37,664 nt of DNA from an uncultured Spiribacter sp. (GTDB taxonomy: Bacteria; Pseudomonadota; Gammaproteobacteria; Nitrococcales; Nitrococcaceae): assembly GCA_937884605.1 (NCBI GenBank), contig CALGDM010000025.1:1-37664 (forward strand), written 5' to 3'. The position numbers and the translations under genes are program-made. Below are positions 7,445 to 17,053 of this stretch, piece by piece; the stretch's first letter is position 1, and the number at the start of each line of letters is the position of its first letter. Under the pieces are notes generated by a model. It ran no database searches and was not told the origin of the DNA. It was given only the letters and a program-made list of their open reading frames with translations.

Positions 7445-8422
7445 ATGGCAGGGGTAATGGAGCAGACGGCCGCCGCTGAACAGCGTTTAAAGGATGTCAT
7501 TCCGCCCATGGAGTGGCCGGCGCTGGAGCCCGACATCGACGCCATCCACCGCCTCAAGGCCGAGCGCAACGCGGTGATTCTGGCGCATAACTATCAGACG
7601 CCCGAGATCTTTCACGGCGTCGCGGATATCGTCGGCGATTCGCTGGCGCTGGCACGCAAGGCGGCGGAGAGCGAGGCCGATGTCATCGTCCAGGCCGGCG
7701 TGCATTTCATGGCGGAGACCTCGAAGCTGCTCTGCCCGGAGAAAACCGTCCTGATCCCGGACCTCGCCGCCGGCTGCTCGCTGGCCGAGTCGATTACCGC
7801 CGCCGACGTCCGCGCCCTGCGTGAACGCCACCCCGGGGTGCCGGTGGTGACCTATGTGAACACGTCAGCGGCGGTGAAGGCGGAATCCGATATCTGCGTG
7901 ACCTCGGGTAATGCCGTGGCGGTGGTGGAGTCGCTCGGCGTTGATCGCGTGATCTTTCTGCCGGATGAGTATCTCGCCCACTATGTCGCCCTGCAGACCG
8001 ATGTCGAGATCATTGCCTGGAAGGGTCACTGCGAGGTGCATGAGCGGTTCACCGGCGACGAGATCCGCGAGTACCGCCGGGCGCATGACGATCTGATGGT
8101 CATCGCCCATCCCGAGTGCCCGCCGGATGTGCTGGATGCCGCTGACGAGGTGGGCTCGACCGCGCAGATGATCCATGCCGTCACCACCCGTCAGCCGCGA
8201 CGGGTGCTCATGGTGACCGAATGCTCGATGAGCGATAACGTTGCCGCCGAAGTGCCCGAGGTGGAATTCGTGCGGCCCTGTAATCTGTGTCCGCACATGA
8301 AGCGCATTACCCTGCCAAAGATCCGCCATGCGCTCGAGCAGCTCGCCCCGCGGGTCGAGATTGATGCCGGCGTGGCTGATCGCGCCCGTCAGGCCGTGAC
8401 ACGGATGCTGGCGGTCCGATGA
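7445..8422 (+). CDS. nadA: Quinolinate synthase NadA
   Basis: The 325-residue enzyme condenses iminoaspartate with dihydroxyacetone phosphate to quinolinate, the first committed ring-forming step of NAD synthesis. Conserved segments include [32 protein letters not shown] and VIAHPECP. The three cysteines expected to hold the 4Fe-4S cluster are Cys111 (GCSLAES), Cys196 (KGHCEVHE) and Cys282 (CNLCPHMK). The ATG at 7445 has AAGGAG seven bases upstream; the frame is open back to 7352, but that stretch is the operator region. The stop overlaps the nadB start (ATGA). The start lies just behind operator 2, so repression probably acts on both transcription and ribosome access. Confidence 0.96.
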   Translation: MAGVMEQTAAAEQRLKDVIPPMEWPALEPDIDAIHRLKAERNAVILAHNYQTPEIFHGVADIVGDSLALARKAAESEADVIVQAGVHFMAETSKLLCPEKTVLIPDLAAGCSLAESITAADVRALRERHPGVPVVTYVNTSAAVKAESDICVTSGNAVAVVESLGVDRVIFLPDEYLAHYVALQTDVEIIAWKGHCEVHERFTGDEIREYRRAHDDLMVIAHPECPPDVLDAADEVGSTAQMIHAVTTRQPRRVLMVTECSMSDNVAAEVPEVEFVRPCNLCPHMKRITLPKIRHALEQLAPRVEIDAGVADRARQAVTRMLAVR

Positions 8423-9969
8423 GCCGGGCCGCAACGACGACGCCCCCGGTGATTGTCGTGGGGGCGGGGATCGCCGGATTGGCGACGGCCCTGCGTCTCG
8501 CGCCGTTGCCGGTGCGGGTGCTGAGCGCGGGGCCCCTGCGCGAGAACACCGCCACGGCCTGGGCACAGGGGGGGATCGCCGCCGCGGTGGGCGACGACGA
8601 TGCCCCGGCGCTGCATCAGGCCGATACCGAGGCCGCCGGGGCTGGACTGGTGGACCCGGCGATCGCCCGGGCGGTCACGGCGGCGGCACCGGAGTGCCTT
8701 GAACAGCTCGAGCGGTGGGGCGCGCGGTTTGATCGCAACCCGCAGGGCGATTGGGCACTGGGTCTCGAGGGCGCGCATCAGCGTCGCCGGGTGGCGCATG
8801 TCGGGGGGGATGGCAGTGGGGTGGCCATTCTCAATGCGCTGATTCAGCGGGTTCGAGCGACGCCGTCGATTACCGTGTGCGAACACGCACCCGTCACCGG
8901 ACTGCTGAGCGGCGCGAATGGCGTACACGGCGTCCAACTACCGAGCGGCACGGTGCATGGACGCGCCGTGGTGCTGGCAACGGGTGGACTGGGCGGGCTT
9001 TACGCCGAGACCACCAACCCCCTCGGCGCCGTTGGTCAGGGGATCGCGATGGCCGCCCGGGCCGGTGCGAGCGTGACGGATGCCGAGTTTGTTCAGTTTC
9101 ATCCCACCGCGATGGCAGTGGGGCGCGATCCCATGCCGCTTGCCACCGAGGCCCTGCGCGGCGAGGGCGCGACCCTGGTCAATGCCGATGGCGAGCGGCT
9201 GATGGCCGACACGCCGGGCGGTGATCTGGCGGCGCGCGATGTGATTGCCCGGCAGATCCACGCCGCGCTCGATGCCGGCGGTCGGGTTTACCTCGATGGT
9301 CGCCGGTCCATTGGCAGTGCCTTCGCCGAGCGCTATCCATCGGTGCATGCAGCCTGCCGCGCGGCGGGCATCGACCCGGCCACCCAATTGATCCCGATCC
9401 GTCCAGCGGCGCACTACCACATGGGCGGCGTTGCCGTTGATGATCAGGGCCGAACCGGGCTTCCCGGCCTGTGGGCCTGCGGCGAAGTGGCATGCACCGG
9501 ACTGCACGGCGCCAATCGGCTGGCGAGCAATTCACTGCTTGAGGGACTGGTCTTTGCGCGCTGGATTGCCGAAGACATTGCCGCCTCGACCATCAGGCCC
9601 TCCACCGGTTCGCGCGAGGCGGCCAGGCCGATCGCACCCACGGCGCCACGGGTCGCGCCCTGGATCCGCGCGTTGATGAGTCGTTCGGTGGGGGTGGTCC
9701 GCGACAACGATGGCCTGGCGCGGGCAATCGATGCACTCTCGGCCGTGGCCTTTGATGCGCACGATCCCCAGGCCAACCACGCGCTCACGGCCCTGTTGGT
9801 CGCAACGGCCGCGCAGCGACGTTGCGAGAGCCGGGGTGGGCATCTGCGCCGGGACTACCCGCAAGCCCAATCACCCATTCCGTCGAGAACGACGCTGACG
9901 CTGGATGAACTCAAACCGCAATGGCCGGCGGCGTCTGAGCTGGTACGTGCGGCAGGAGGCAAGTCGTGA
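8419..9969 (+). CDS. nadB: L-aspartate oxidase NadB
   Basis: The 516-residue flavoprotein oxidises L-aspartate to iminoaspartate, the substrate of NadA. It has the Rossmann FAD motif GAGIAG at residues 15-20, [12 protein letters not shown], the QFHPTA active-site segment, [14 protein letters not shown] and the closing [23 protein letters not shown], all characteristic of the succinate dehydrogenase/aspartate oxidase superfamily. The size and operon separate it from SdhA. The start overlaps nadA by four bases and the stop overlaps nadC (GTGA), so the three enzymes are translationally coupled. Confidence 0.95.
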   Translation: MSRAATTTPPVIVVGAGIAGLATALRLAPLPVRVLSAGPLRENTATAWAQGGIAAAVGDDDAPALHQADTEAAGAGLVDPAIARAVTAAAPECLEQLERWGARFDRNPQGDWALGLEGAHQRRRVAHVGGDGSGVAILNALIQRVRATPSITVCEHAPVTGLLSGANGVHGVQLPSGTVHGRAVVLATGGLGGLYAETTNPLGAVGQGIAMAARAGASVTDAEFVQFHPTAMAVGRDPMPLATEALRGEGATLVNADGERLMADTPGGDLAARDVIARQIHAALDAGGRVYLDGRRSIGSAFAERYPSVHAACRAAGIDPATQLIPIRPAAHYHMGGVAVDDQGRTGLPGLWACGEVACTGLHGANRLASNSLLEGLVFARWIAEDIAASTIRPSTGSREAARPIAPTAPRVAPWIRALMSRSVGVVRDNDGLARAIDALSAVAFDAHDPQANHALTALLVATAAQRRCESRGGHLRRDYPQAQSPIPSRTTLTLDELKPQWPAASELVRAAGGKS

Positions 9970-10829
9970 CCGAGCGCCCGGAAATGCCACGCCCGCAACT
10001 CGAGCCACTGATTCGATCGGCGCTGGCCGAGGATCTGGGCCGGGCCGGCGACATTACCAGCCACGCGGTGATCCCCGCCGGTACCTGGATGGAGGGCGTC
10101 GTGCGCAGTCGCGAGGCCGGGCGCATCGCCGGTGTCGACGCCGCGGCACTGGCATTCACGCTGATGGATGACGCGGTGGACGTGGCGATTGCCCATCCTG
10201 ATGGGGCGGTGGTCCAGGCCGGCACCACAGTGCTGTCGGTGAGCGGCCCGGCCCATGCAATCCTCGGCGCGGAGCGTGTCGCCCTTAATCTGCTCTGCCA
10301 TCTGAGCGGGATTGCCACCGCGACGGCCGCGCTGGTGGAGGCGGTGGCGGACTATCCCGCCCGCATTGCCTGCACCCGCAAGACCACGCCCGGGCTGCGG
10401 TCACTGGAAAAGCAGGCCGTGCGCGCCGGCGGCGGAGTCAATCATCGCTTTGGTCTGGATGATGCGATGCTCATCAAGGACAACCACATCGCGGTGGCCG
10501 GCGGCGTGAGACCGGCACTGGCGCGGGCCCGCGCCGCGGCCGGGCACCTGGTAAAAATCGAGATCGAGGTCGACACCCTGGATCAGCTCGATGAGGCGCT
10601 TGCTGGACAGGCCGATGCCTTGTTGCTGGATAACATGGATCCGGCCACGCTGGCTGCGGCGGTGGAGCGTGTCGCCGGTCGCGCTGTCACCGAGGCCTCG
10701 GGGCGGGTCAGCCGCGACACCGTGGCGGCGGTGGCCGCCAGCGGTGTCGACATTATCTCGGTGGGGGCCCTCACCCACAGTGCCCCGATCCTCGACCTGG
10801 GGCTCGATACCGAGCCGTCTGAGGCTTGA
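9966..10829 (+). CDS. nadC: Nicotinate-nucleotide pyrophosphorylase NadC
   Basis: The 287-residue enzyme converts quinolinate and PRPP to nicotinate mononucleotide, completing the de novo branch started by NadB and NadA. Visible family signatures are [14 protein letters not shown] near the N-terminus, [14 protein letters not shown], the phosphate-binding [31 protein letters not shown], and LLDNM with a C-terminal [16 protein letters not shown] loop. It uses a GTG start that overlaps the nadB stop. Its TGA (10827-10829) directly abuts the stop of the convergent dld gene with no intervening base. Confidence 0.95.
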   Translation: MTERPEMPRPQLEPLIRSALAEDLGRAGDITSHAVIPAGTWMEGVVRSREAGRIAGVDAAALAFTLMDDAVDVAIAHPDGAVVQAGTTVLSVSGPAHAILGAERVALNLLCHLSGIATATAALVEAVADYPARIACTRKTTPGLRSLEKQAVRAGGGVNHRFGLDDAMLIKDNHIAVAGGVRPALARARAAAGHLVKIEIEVDTLDQLDEALAGQADALLLDNMDPATLAAAVERVAGRAVTEASGRVSRDTVAAVAASGVDIISVGALTHSAPILDLGLDTEPSEA

Positions 10830-10838
10830 TCAGGCCTC
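10821..10838. terminator. Palindrome spanning the abutting nadC and dld stop codons
   Basis: GAGGC (10821-10825) pairs with GCCTC (10834-10838), and the centre TGATCA is itself palindromic. The two stop codons form the dyad centre. It could act as a two-way transcription block between the converging nad and lactate operons, but no T-run follows on either strand. Confidence 0.35.
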
Positions 10839-12524
10839 GGCGGGCTTGCCGTAGTAGGGATCGCGCGGCAGTTTGCCGACCCCGGGGTTGAAGGTGTTGG
10901 TCGGATCGAGCTGGCGGTAGAACGCCGCCAGTGCCGGTTTTGCCGGGTACAGATGCCCGACATTGTGCTCCGCCGGATATTCCGCCCCACGCCGGTCGAG
11001 GATCTCGAGCATCGTTGCCTTGTGGGCCGCCACATCAGCGCCCTTGCGGAATACGTAGTCCTGGTGGAAGACGTTGCAGAAGAAATGCCCGTAGTAGAGC
11101 CGGTGCACCAGATCCCGGGTAATGGACTCGGGCAGTTCCTCGAACCAGTCGCGGTCATTGCGCTCAAGGGCGATATCCAGCGCCAGGATGTCCTCGACCT
11201 CGTCGTGGTGGATGGTCTGGTAGCGCACGCCGGCACCGGCTGCCGCAAAGCGGTGGAGCATCGCCCGCTCCGCCTCGTCCGCGGTGCAGCGGAACCAGGC
11301 ATCGGGAAAGCACTCGTCGAGGAAGGCCTCGGTTTCCTCGGCCATATCGCCGTTGACCCGCAGGATCAGGTGATGCTCGAAGCGCTCCCGCCATTCGACC
11401 ACTCGCTCGGGCAGGGGATCCGGGACCAGCCGGGCGAGCCGCTGAAGGACATGATCGGTGATCGGATCGGGCAGCAGCGGGATACGGCGAAAGAACCCGT
11501 CGATTCGGTTTTTCAGGGCAAAGGCCTTGGGCAGCCGGGCTGTGCCGAGTTTTTTGATGATCAGGAAGCTGTCCTTGCCATAGCGTCGCGCCACATCGAA
11601 CAGCTCGCGGTGGAGGTACTCGGCGGTAATCGGCAGCCGGCTTGCCTCGCGCAGAAAGCGCGCCCGGAACTGCGCGAGCCGATCGGTCTCGTTGCTGCCG
11701 ATGTAGTAGGTGCGCACGTCCGACTCCTGCTCGAAGGTATCCATGCGCACCGCAAAGACCATGACCTTGCCGGCGCTGCCCGAGACCCCGTGGAGCAGCC
11801 GCGGATCGTTGTTGAACCGCGCCGCGCCAGGCTCGTCGGCTCCGCGCATGATCGCGGGGTAGCCGTCGTCGCTGGCCTTGCCGGCCTGCCAGTCGATGTC
11901 CTCGCTGCCATAATCGCCCCGCTCGAGGCGATCGAGGATGGTCTCGGGCGTGTCGCCAAGGGCGATGCCCAGCTCGTTGATCAGCTCAAGCTCGCCGTGG
12001 GCATTGACGCGGGCATAGACCGCCAGCTCGGTGTAAGCGGGCCCGCGTCGGCACAGGGCGCCGCCCGAGTTGTTGCACACACCGCCCACGACGGTCGCGC
12101 CCAGCGACGTCGACCCAATCACCGAATGCGGCTCACGGCCGTAGGGCGCAAGAGTCTGGGTGAGCTCAAAGAGGGTCGCACCGGGCAGCGCGATGGCCTG
12201 CTCGGCATCGCCGAGTAGCTGCAGGCCCTTAATGCGCATGGCATTGATGGCAACCGCCGGGCGGTCGTAGGTGTCCTTGGGGGTTGAGCCCTCGGTCAGG
12301 CCGGTGTTGGCCGCCTGGGGGACGATCACGGCACCTGCCTCGACGGCGGCCTGCGTGCATTGCCAGAGCTCGACCAGCGAGCCGGGGTGCACCACTGCTA
12401 CGACATCCCCGGTGCCCGAGCGATAACCGGTGCGATAGGGACGGGTGGCGGTCTCGTCGGTCAGGACTTGATCGCTGCCGGCAATGCCGGTCAAGCGATC
12501 GATCAGCGCAGTTGGCTCGCTCAT
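10830..12524 (-). CDS. dld: Quinone-dependent D-lactate dehydrogenase
   Basis: The 564-residue FAD enzyme, peripheral on the inner membrane, oxidises D-lactate to pyruvate and passes electrons to quinone. It resembles E. coli Dld throughout: GYRSGTGDVVAVVHPGSLVELW, QAANTGLTEGSTP, the FAD-domain GREPHSVIGSTSLGATVVGG, CNNSGGALC, and a C-terminal HRFAAAGAGVRYQ and DEVEDILALDIALERND region. A GGAGGAG ribosome site fixes the ATG at 12524; an in-frame start at 12608 would overlap lldD. It is the last gene of the lactate operon, 22 bases after lldD. Confidence 0.94.
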   Translation of the reverse strand: MSEPTALIDRLTGIAGSDQVLTDETATRPYRTGYRSGTGDVVAVVHPGSLVELWQCTQAAVEAGAVIVPQAANTGLTEGSTPKDTYDRPAVAINAMRIKGLQLLGDAEQAIALPGATLFELTQTLAPYGREPHSVIGSTSLGATVVGGVCNNSGGALCRRGPAYTELAVYARVNAHGELELINELGIALGDTPETILDRLERGDYGSEDIDWQAGKASDDGYPAIMRGADEPGAARFNNDPRLLHGVSGSAGKVMVFAVRMDTFEQESDVRTYYIGSNETDRLAQFRARFLREASRLPITAEYLHRELFDVARRYGKDSFLIIKKLGTARLPKAFALKNRIDGFFRRIPLLPDPITDHVLQRLARLVPDPLPERVVEWRERFEHHLILRVNGDMAEETEAFLDECFPDAWFRCTADEAERAMLHRFAAAGAGVRYQTIHHDEVEDILALDIALERNDRDWFEELPESITRDLVHRLYYGHFFCNVFHQDYVFRKGADVAAHKATMLEILDRRGAEYPAEHNVGHLYPAKPALAAFYRQLDPTNTFNPGVGKLPRDPYYGKPAEA

Positions 12525-12546
12525 CAGTGACTCCTCCTCAGCGTGC

Positions 12547-13713
12547 TCAGTCGGCCCAGCGACCGGCAAAATCCTCGGGCACATGCAGAATATTGCGATC
12601 CACGGCATTGATGTCGCGATGGCCGCAGAGTGCCATGGTGGTATCCAGCTCCTTGTGCAGCACCTCGAGGGACCGGGTCACCCCTTCCTGGCCCATGGCA
12701 CCCAGGCCATAGACCCACGCCCGGCCGATCATGACGCCGTCTGCGCCCAGCGCCAGGGCCTTGAGAATGTCCTGACCCGAGCGCACGCCCGAGTCGAAGT
12801 ACACCTCCATGCGGTCGCCCACCGCGGCGATGATATCCGGCAGGACCCGAATGCTGCTGAGGGCACCATCGAGCTGGCGGCCACCATGGTTGGACACCAC
12901 GATGGCATCGGCACCCAGCTCGGCGGCGCGTTCGGCATCTTCCCGATTCATGATGCCCTTGAGCACCACCTTGCCGCCCCACATGTCCATGAGCTGCTTG
13001 ACGCGATCCCAGTCGAGCGAGTGATCGAACGCCTCGGCGGTCCACGATGACAGCGAACTCGAGTCGGTGACGCCCTGGGCGTGGCCGACCACGTTGCCGA
13101 AGGTCCGGCGTTTGGCGCCCAGCATTTCCAGGCCCCAGGACACCTTCGTGGCCAGATTGGCAATGGACTTGATGGTGAGCTTGGGAGGAGCGCTCAACCC
13201 GTTCTTGAGGTCCTTGTGGCGCTGGCCCTGAACCTGCAGATCAAGCGTAATGACGATGGCCGAGCAGTTCGCGGCCCGGGCCCGTTCCATGAGCCGACGC
13301 ATGAAGTCGTCATCGGACAGGGTATAGACCTGAAACCAGAACGGTCGGGTCGTCTCCGCGGCCACGTCCTCGATCGAGCAGATGGACAGGGTCGAGAGCG
13401 TGAACGGCACGCCGAAATCCTCGGCCGCCTTGGCGGCCAGGATCTCGCCGTCGGCGTGCTGCATGCCGGTCAGGCCCACCGGTGCGAGGGCCACCGGCAT
13501 GCTCACCTCCTCGCCCAGCATGCGGCTGGCGGTGGTCCGCCGGGTCATGTCGATCGCCACCCGCTGACGAAAATAGATCGAGCGGAAGTCGCTGCTGTTC
13601 TCCTCGAACGTCTGCTCCGTCCAGCTGCCGGTCTCGCAGTAGTCGTAGAACATCTTCGGCACTCGGCGCTTGTAAATGCGCTTTAGATCGTCAATGCAGG
13701 TGATAACCGCCAT
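12547..13713 (-). CDS. lldD: FMN-dependent L-lactate dehydrogenase
   Basis: The 388-residue member of the alpha-hydroxy-acid oxidase family oxidises L-lactate to pyruvate at the membrane. It shows PVALAPVGLTGMQHADGE near the flavin, VITLDLQVQGQRHKDLKNG, and the active-site SNHGGRQLDGA that carries the catalytic histidine and flavin-binding arginine, followed by GVRSGQDILKALALGADGVMIGRAW. The N-terminus MAVITCIDDLKRIYKRRVPK matches the family, so the ATG at 13713 is chosen over an in-frame start at 13755. One base separates it from the permease stop, implying translational coupling. Glycolate or mandelate oxidation is possible for the fold, but the operon points to lactate. Confidence 0.93.
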   Translation of the reverse strand: MAVITCIDDLKRIYKRRVPKMFYDYCETGSWTEQTFEENSSDFRSIYFRQRVAIDMTRRTTASRMLGEEVSMPVALAPVGLTGMQHADGEILAAKAAEDFGVPFTLSTLSICSIEDVAAETTRPFWFQVYTLSDDDFMRRLMERARAANCSAIVITLDLQVQGQRHKDLKNGLSAPPKLTIKSIANLATKVSWGLEMLGAKRRTFGNVVGHAQGVTDSSSLSSWTAEAFDHSLDWDRVKQLMDMWGGKVVLKGIMNREDAERAAELGADAIVVSNHGGRQLDGALSSIRVLPDIIAAVGDRMEVYFDSGVRSGQDILKALALGADGVMIGRAWVYGLGAMGQEGVTRSLEVLHKELDTTMALCGHRDINAVDRNILHVPEDFAGRWAD

Positions 13714-13714
13714 G

Positions 13715-15544
13715 TCATCGGCCTCCGCGGTTGGTGAGCATGAATGCCAACGCAATCCCCAGAAAGCCGAGCCATCCGGCGTACCAGCCGTTCGTGCCCC
13801 CGGTGATGATCGCCATCCCCAGCAGACCCGCGGCGATCATGTAATAGGCCATGGGGATCAGCGTCTTGCGGATCACATCGCCTTCCCGGCCGAGCAGGCC
13901 CACGGTGGCCGACGCGGCGACCACGTTGTGCACGGTGACCATGTTGCCACCGGCGCCGCCCACAGCCTGCAGCGACACGACCATCGACGCGCCGAACGAG
14001 CCCAGGCCGATCTGCTCGGCGGTGGAGATCTGGAAAAACGAGAACATCATGTTGCTGATGGTGTTGCTGCCCGCCAGAAAGGCGCCCAGGCCGCCCACCG
14101 TCGGCGCAAACAGCGGCCAGAGCTGCCCGGTCAGTGCCGCTACGCCCTGGGCAAGCATCTCGGGCATGCTGGCGACCTGATTGAGGGTGCCCAGCGGGAT
14201 ACCACTGGCGAGCGAGGCCTGAATGGCAGAGACGGTGTCGTGACCGTCGGGGGCGGAGTTGATGAACACCTGCACCATGGGCACGGCAAAGATCAGCGCC
14301 GAGCCGGCCGATACGATGGTCCGACCGGCGGTCTTCCAGGCACGCCCGTAATCACCATGGGTCCACATCTTGTGCAGAAAGTAGGTGATCAGCGAGGTGA
14401 CCAGCAGCACAAACCCCGGCAGGTAGAGCGGCTGCGAGGCGGCGGTAATGCCCGATCCGAAGACGTTGGGGATCGACAGTGTGACCGCATCGGCCCGCAG
14501 TGCCTCGGTGACCGGCGGGATCACCCGGGTGATCACCAGCAGGCCGGCGACGATGATGTAGGGCATCCACGCCTGCAGCTGCGAAAGGGGCTGGTTTTCA
14601 TCACGCGTGGGCTGGACCGAGTCCTGCAGCGAGCTGATCCACTCGGGCTGCCAATGCTCGCGGGGCTCGAAATCGAAGGTGTCCCTGGGCAGGAACCAGC
14701 CGCGGCGCGCTGCCGGAATCACAATGCCAAGCCCGATCAGCCCGCCGATCAGTGCCGGAAACTCCGGGCCCAGCAGCGCCGCAACAGCGTAGTAGGGCAC
14801 GACAAAGACAACGCCCGCGAACAGGGCGAACTTCCAGGCGCGCAGGCCTTCGACGAACGAGCGTTTCGCGCCGAAAAAGCGCGTCAGCATGCCCACCATG
14901 ATCAGCGGGATGAATACGCCCACCAGCGCGTGGAGCAGCGCGACCTGCATGCCGATCTGATCGAGGTATTGCGCGTAGGGAACCCCGGCGGCTTCGACCA
15001 TGCGGTCGGTCACCGACTGATCCGACAGTCCGGCGTTGACGCCGACGATGATCGGGGTACCGATCGCCCCGAATGACACCGGTGTCGACTGGATGATCAT
15101 CGCCGAGACGACTGCCGCCATGGCGGGAAACCCGAGGGCGACGAGCAGCGGTGCGGCGATGGCCGCGGGCGTGCCAAAGCCGGAGGCGCCCTCGATCAGC
15201 GCGCCGAACAGCCAGGCGACAATGATCGCCTGCACGCGCCGGTCCGGCGAAATATCCTCGAAGCCCTTCTGGATCACGCTGATCGCGCCACTCTCGCGCA
15301 ACGTGTAGAGCAGCAGAATGGCGCCGAAGACGATGAACAGGATATTCAGTGCCGTGACGACGCCATTGACTGACGCGCCGGCCACGATATTGAGGTCCGT
15401 GCCCCAAAAGCCGAGGGCCACGGCCACCGCCACCGCGTAAGCGAGCGGCATGGCGTATTTGGCCGGCCACCGCAGCATGACCAGGAAAACGGCAACGGTC
15501 ACCAGCGGCAACAGTGCCATGAGAACGATCAGTGCCAGATTCAT
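13715..15544 (-). CDS. lctP: L-lactate permease
   Basis: The 609-residue, roughly 12-14-span membrane protein of the lactate permease family (LctP/LldP) imports lactate with protons. Typical segments are the signal-less N-terminus [57 protein letters not shown], and the C-terminal [19 protein letters not shown] with [11 protein letters not shown]. The ATG at 15544 lies seven bases after GGAGGAG. It is about 60 residues longer than E. coli LldP. It is the first structural gene of the lactate block, 129 bases after the response-regulator gene. Confidence 0.93.
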   Translation of the reverse strand: MNLALIVLMALLPLVTVAVFLVMLRWPAKYAMPLAYAVAVAVALGFWGTDLNIVAGASVNGVVTALNILFIVFGAILLLYTLRESGAISVIQKGFEDISPDRRVQAIIVAWLFGALIEGASGFGTPAAIAAPLLVALGFPAMAAVVSAMIIQSTPVSFGAIGTPIIVGVNAGLSDQSVTDRMVEAAGVPYAQYLDQIGMQVALLHALVGVFIPLIMVGMLTRFFGAKRSFVEGLRAWKFALFAGVVFVVPYYAVAALLGPEFPALIGGLIGLGIVIPAARRGWFLPRDTFDFEPREHWQPEWISSLQDSVQPTRDENQPLSQLQAWMPYIIVAGLLVITRVIPPVTEALRADAVTLSIPNVFGSGITAASQPLYLPGFVLLVTSLITYFLHKMWTHGDYGRAWKTAGRTIVSAGSALIFAVPMVQVFINSAPDGHDTVSAIQASLASGIPLGTLNQVASMPEMLAQGVAALTGQLWPLFAPTVGGLGAFLAGSNTISNMMFSFFQISTAEQIGLGSFGASMVVSLQAVGGAGGNMVTVHNVVAASATVGLLGREGDVIRKTLIPMAYYMIAAGLLGMAIITGGTNGWYAGWLGFLGIALAFMLTNRGGR

Positions 15545-15673
15545 GGCCAATCTCCTCCAGTCAAACGTTTGCTTTATTGTGCTTGGTTCGTGCTCGCGGG
15601 GCATGTCGCCGTGTCCCACGCGGCATAGTCTGCAGATCCTGTGCGGGGGCTGCAATTCCTGGCGATCGATCGC
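15545..15673 (-). promoter_or_regulatory. Spacer before lctP with two palindromes
   Basis: This 129-base gap separates the response-regulator stop from lctP. It holds a perfect 12-base palindrome GCGATCGATCGC directly after the stop (15662-15673) and a 10-base palindrome CAAACGTTTG just upstream of the lctP ribosome site (15562-15571). I looked on the lctP strand for GG-N10-GC sigma-54 elements and found none, so how the adjacent sigma-54 activator reaches the structural genes is unclear. Confidence 0.35.
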
Positions 15674-17053
15674 TCACATCGGCTTGTCATCATCCGGATC
15701 GAGCTTGCGATAGAGCGTTCGCCGGCCAATGCCCAGGATTTCCGCCGCCTGTCGGCGGTTGCCGCCCACAGCGTCCAGAACCCGCCGGATATGACGGGCC
15801 TCGACATCAGCAAGGGTTGCCAGTGCGGGTTCGTCGTGCGGTCCGCTGAGCGCCTCGGCGCCTGCCCCCTGACTGATCCGCCGGGGCAGGTCGGCCACCT
15901 CGATGCCATCGCCGCTGGCAAACGTCAGCGCGCGTTCCATGGCGTTGGCCAGCTCGCGCACATTGCCCGGCCAGTCATGGGCTGCCAACGCCATTGAGGC
16001 TTCCGGGGAAAGGGTCGGAGGCTGGCGGTTCTGGCGGGCGGCGGCGGTCGCGAGAAAACCCACCGCCAGACGCGGGATGTCTTCGCCGCGATGGCGCAGG
16101 GGTGGGACAGAGATCGTGAAGGTGTCGATGCGGTAGAACAAATCCTCGCGAAATGTGCCGTCCGCCACGCATTGCTCGAGATCCCGGTTGGTGGCGGCAA
16201 CCAGACGGACGCTGACCTGTCGCTCGGTATCGGCGCCCACCGGTCGCAGCGACCCGTCCTCGAGCACGCGCAGCAGCTTGGCCTGCAGGGCCAGTGGCAT
16301 GTCGCCGATCTCATCAAGAAAAAGGGTGCCGGTATCGGCCGCCTGGAGCAGACCCGAGCGGGCGGTTTCCGCGCCGGTGAATGCCCCGCGGACATGGCCA
16401 AAGAATTCACTTTCGAGCAGATCCGCCGGCACACCGGCGCAATTCACCGCCACAAAGGGTCGATCGGCGCGAGGGCTTTCGGCGTGTAATGCCCCGGCTA
16501 CCAGTTCTTTGCCCGTCCCGCTCTCACCCTGTATCAGTACTGGGCCGTCGGTGGCTGCGATGCGCTCGATACTGCGGTAGAGCTGCTGCATGACCGGGCT
16601 CTGGCCGAGCATGCCGTGAAAACTCTCGCGCCCATGCAGCGCCTCGAAACCGCGCAGTCGCCGGCGCAGTCGGATGTGCTCGAGGGCCCGCTCGACACTG
16701 ACCGCCAGGTGATCCAGGTCGAGGGGCTTGGTGAGAAAGTCATCCGCCGCCTTTTTCAGCGCCTCGACCGCCTGCTCGATCGAGCCGAATCCGGTGATGA
16801 CGATGAACCCAGTTTCTCGGCCATTCGGCCGCTGACGGACATGCTCGAGCAGCTGCATTCCGTCGCCGTCGGGCAGGCGCAGGTCGCTGACGACCACCAC
16901 TGGCGCGAACTGCTCGAGCGCCGCGCGGGCCTGAGTCTCACCGTCGGCCGTCACAACCCGATGGCCTAGACGCTCCAGCTCCTCCTGCAGCAAGGCGCGA
17001 AGGCTCGCGTCGTCTTCGACCACCAGAATGGTCGTGCTGGATGGATGGGTCAT
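15674..17053 (-). CDS. NtrC-family sigma-54-dependent response regulator
   Basis: The 459-residue activator has a receiver domain (acidic VVEDD at residues 11-15, phospho-acceptor Asp57 in VSDLRLPDGDG, Lys in LTKPLD), an AAA+ domain with Walker A GESGTGKE, the sigma-54-contacting GAFTGA loop and Walker B TLFLDEIGDM, and a Fis-type helix-turn-helix (VGGNRRQAAEILGIGRRTLYRKL). It activates sigma-54 promoters when phosphorylated. The ATG overlaps the kinase stop (ATGA). A sigma-54-like promoter lies just beyond the kinase gene. Position suggests control of lactate genes, but the only good sigma-54 site nearby faces the DUF4168 gene. Confidence 0.92.
   Translation of the reverse strand: MTHPSSTTILVVEDDASLRALLQEELERLGHRVVTADGETQARAALEQFAPVVVVSDLRLPDGDGMQLLEHVRQRPNGRETGFIVITGFGSIEQAVEALKKAADDFLTKPLDLDHLAVSVERALEHIRLRRRLRGFEALHGRESFHGMLGQSPVMQQLYRSIERIAATDGPVLIQGESGTGKELVAGALHAESPRADRPFVAVNCAGVPADLLESEFFGHVRGAFTGAETARSGLLQAADTGTLFLDEIGDMPLALQAKLLRVLEDGSLRPVGADTERQVSVRLVAATNRDLEQCVADGTFREDLFYRIDTFTISVPPLRHRGEDIPRLAVGFLATAAARQNRQPPTLSPEASMALAAHDWPGNVRELANAMERALTFASGDGIEVADLPRRISQGAGAEALSGPHDEPALATLADVEARHIRRVLDAVGGNRRQAAEILGIGRRTLYRKLDPDDDKPM

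Noticed and set aside
10953-12218. A 421-codon plus-strand frame inside dld
   Set aside because: It is a shadow of dld, whose whole length matches a known enzyme; there is no ribosome site or domain.
13676-15076. A 466-codon plus-strand frame opposite lctP
   Set aside because: Composition is Gly/His/Arg/Gln-rich with no domain, and the opposite strand encodes the full permease.
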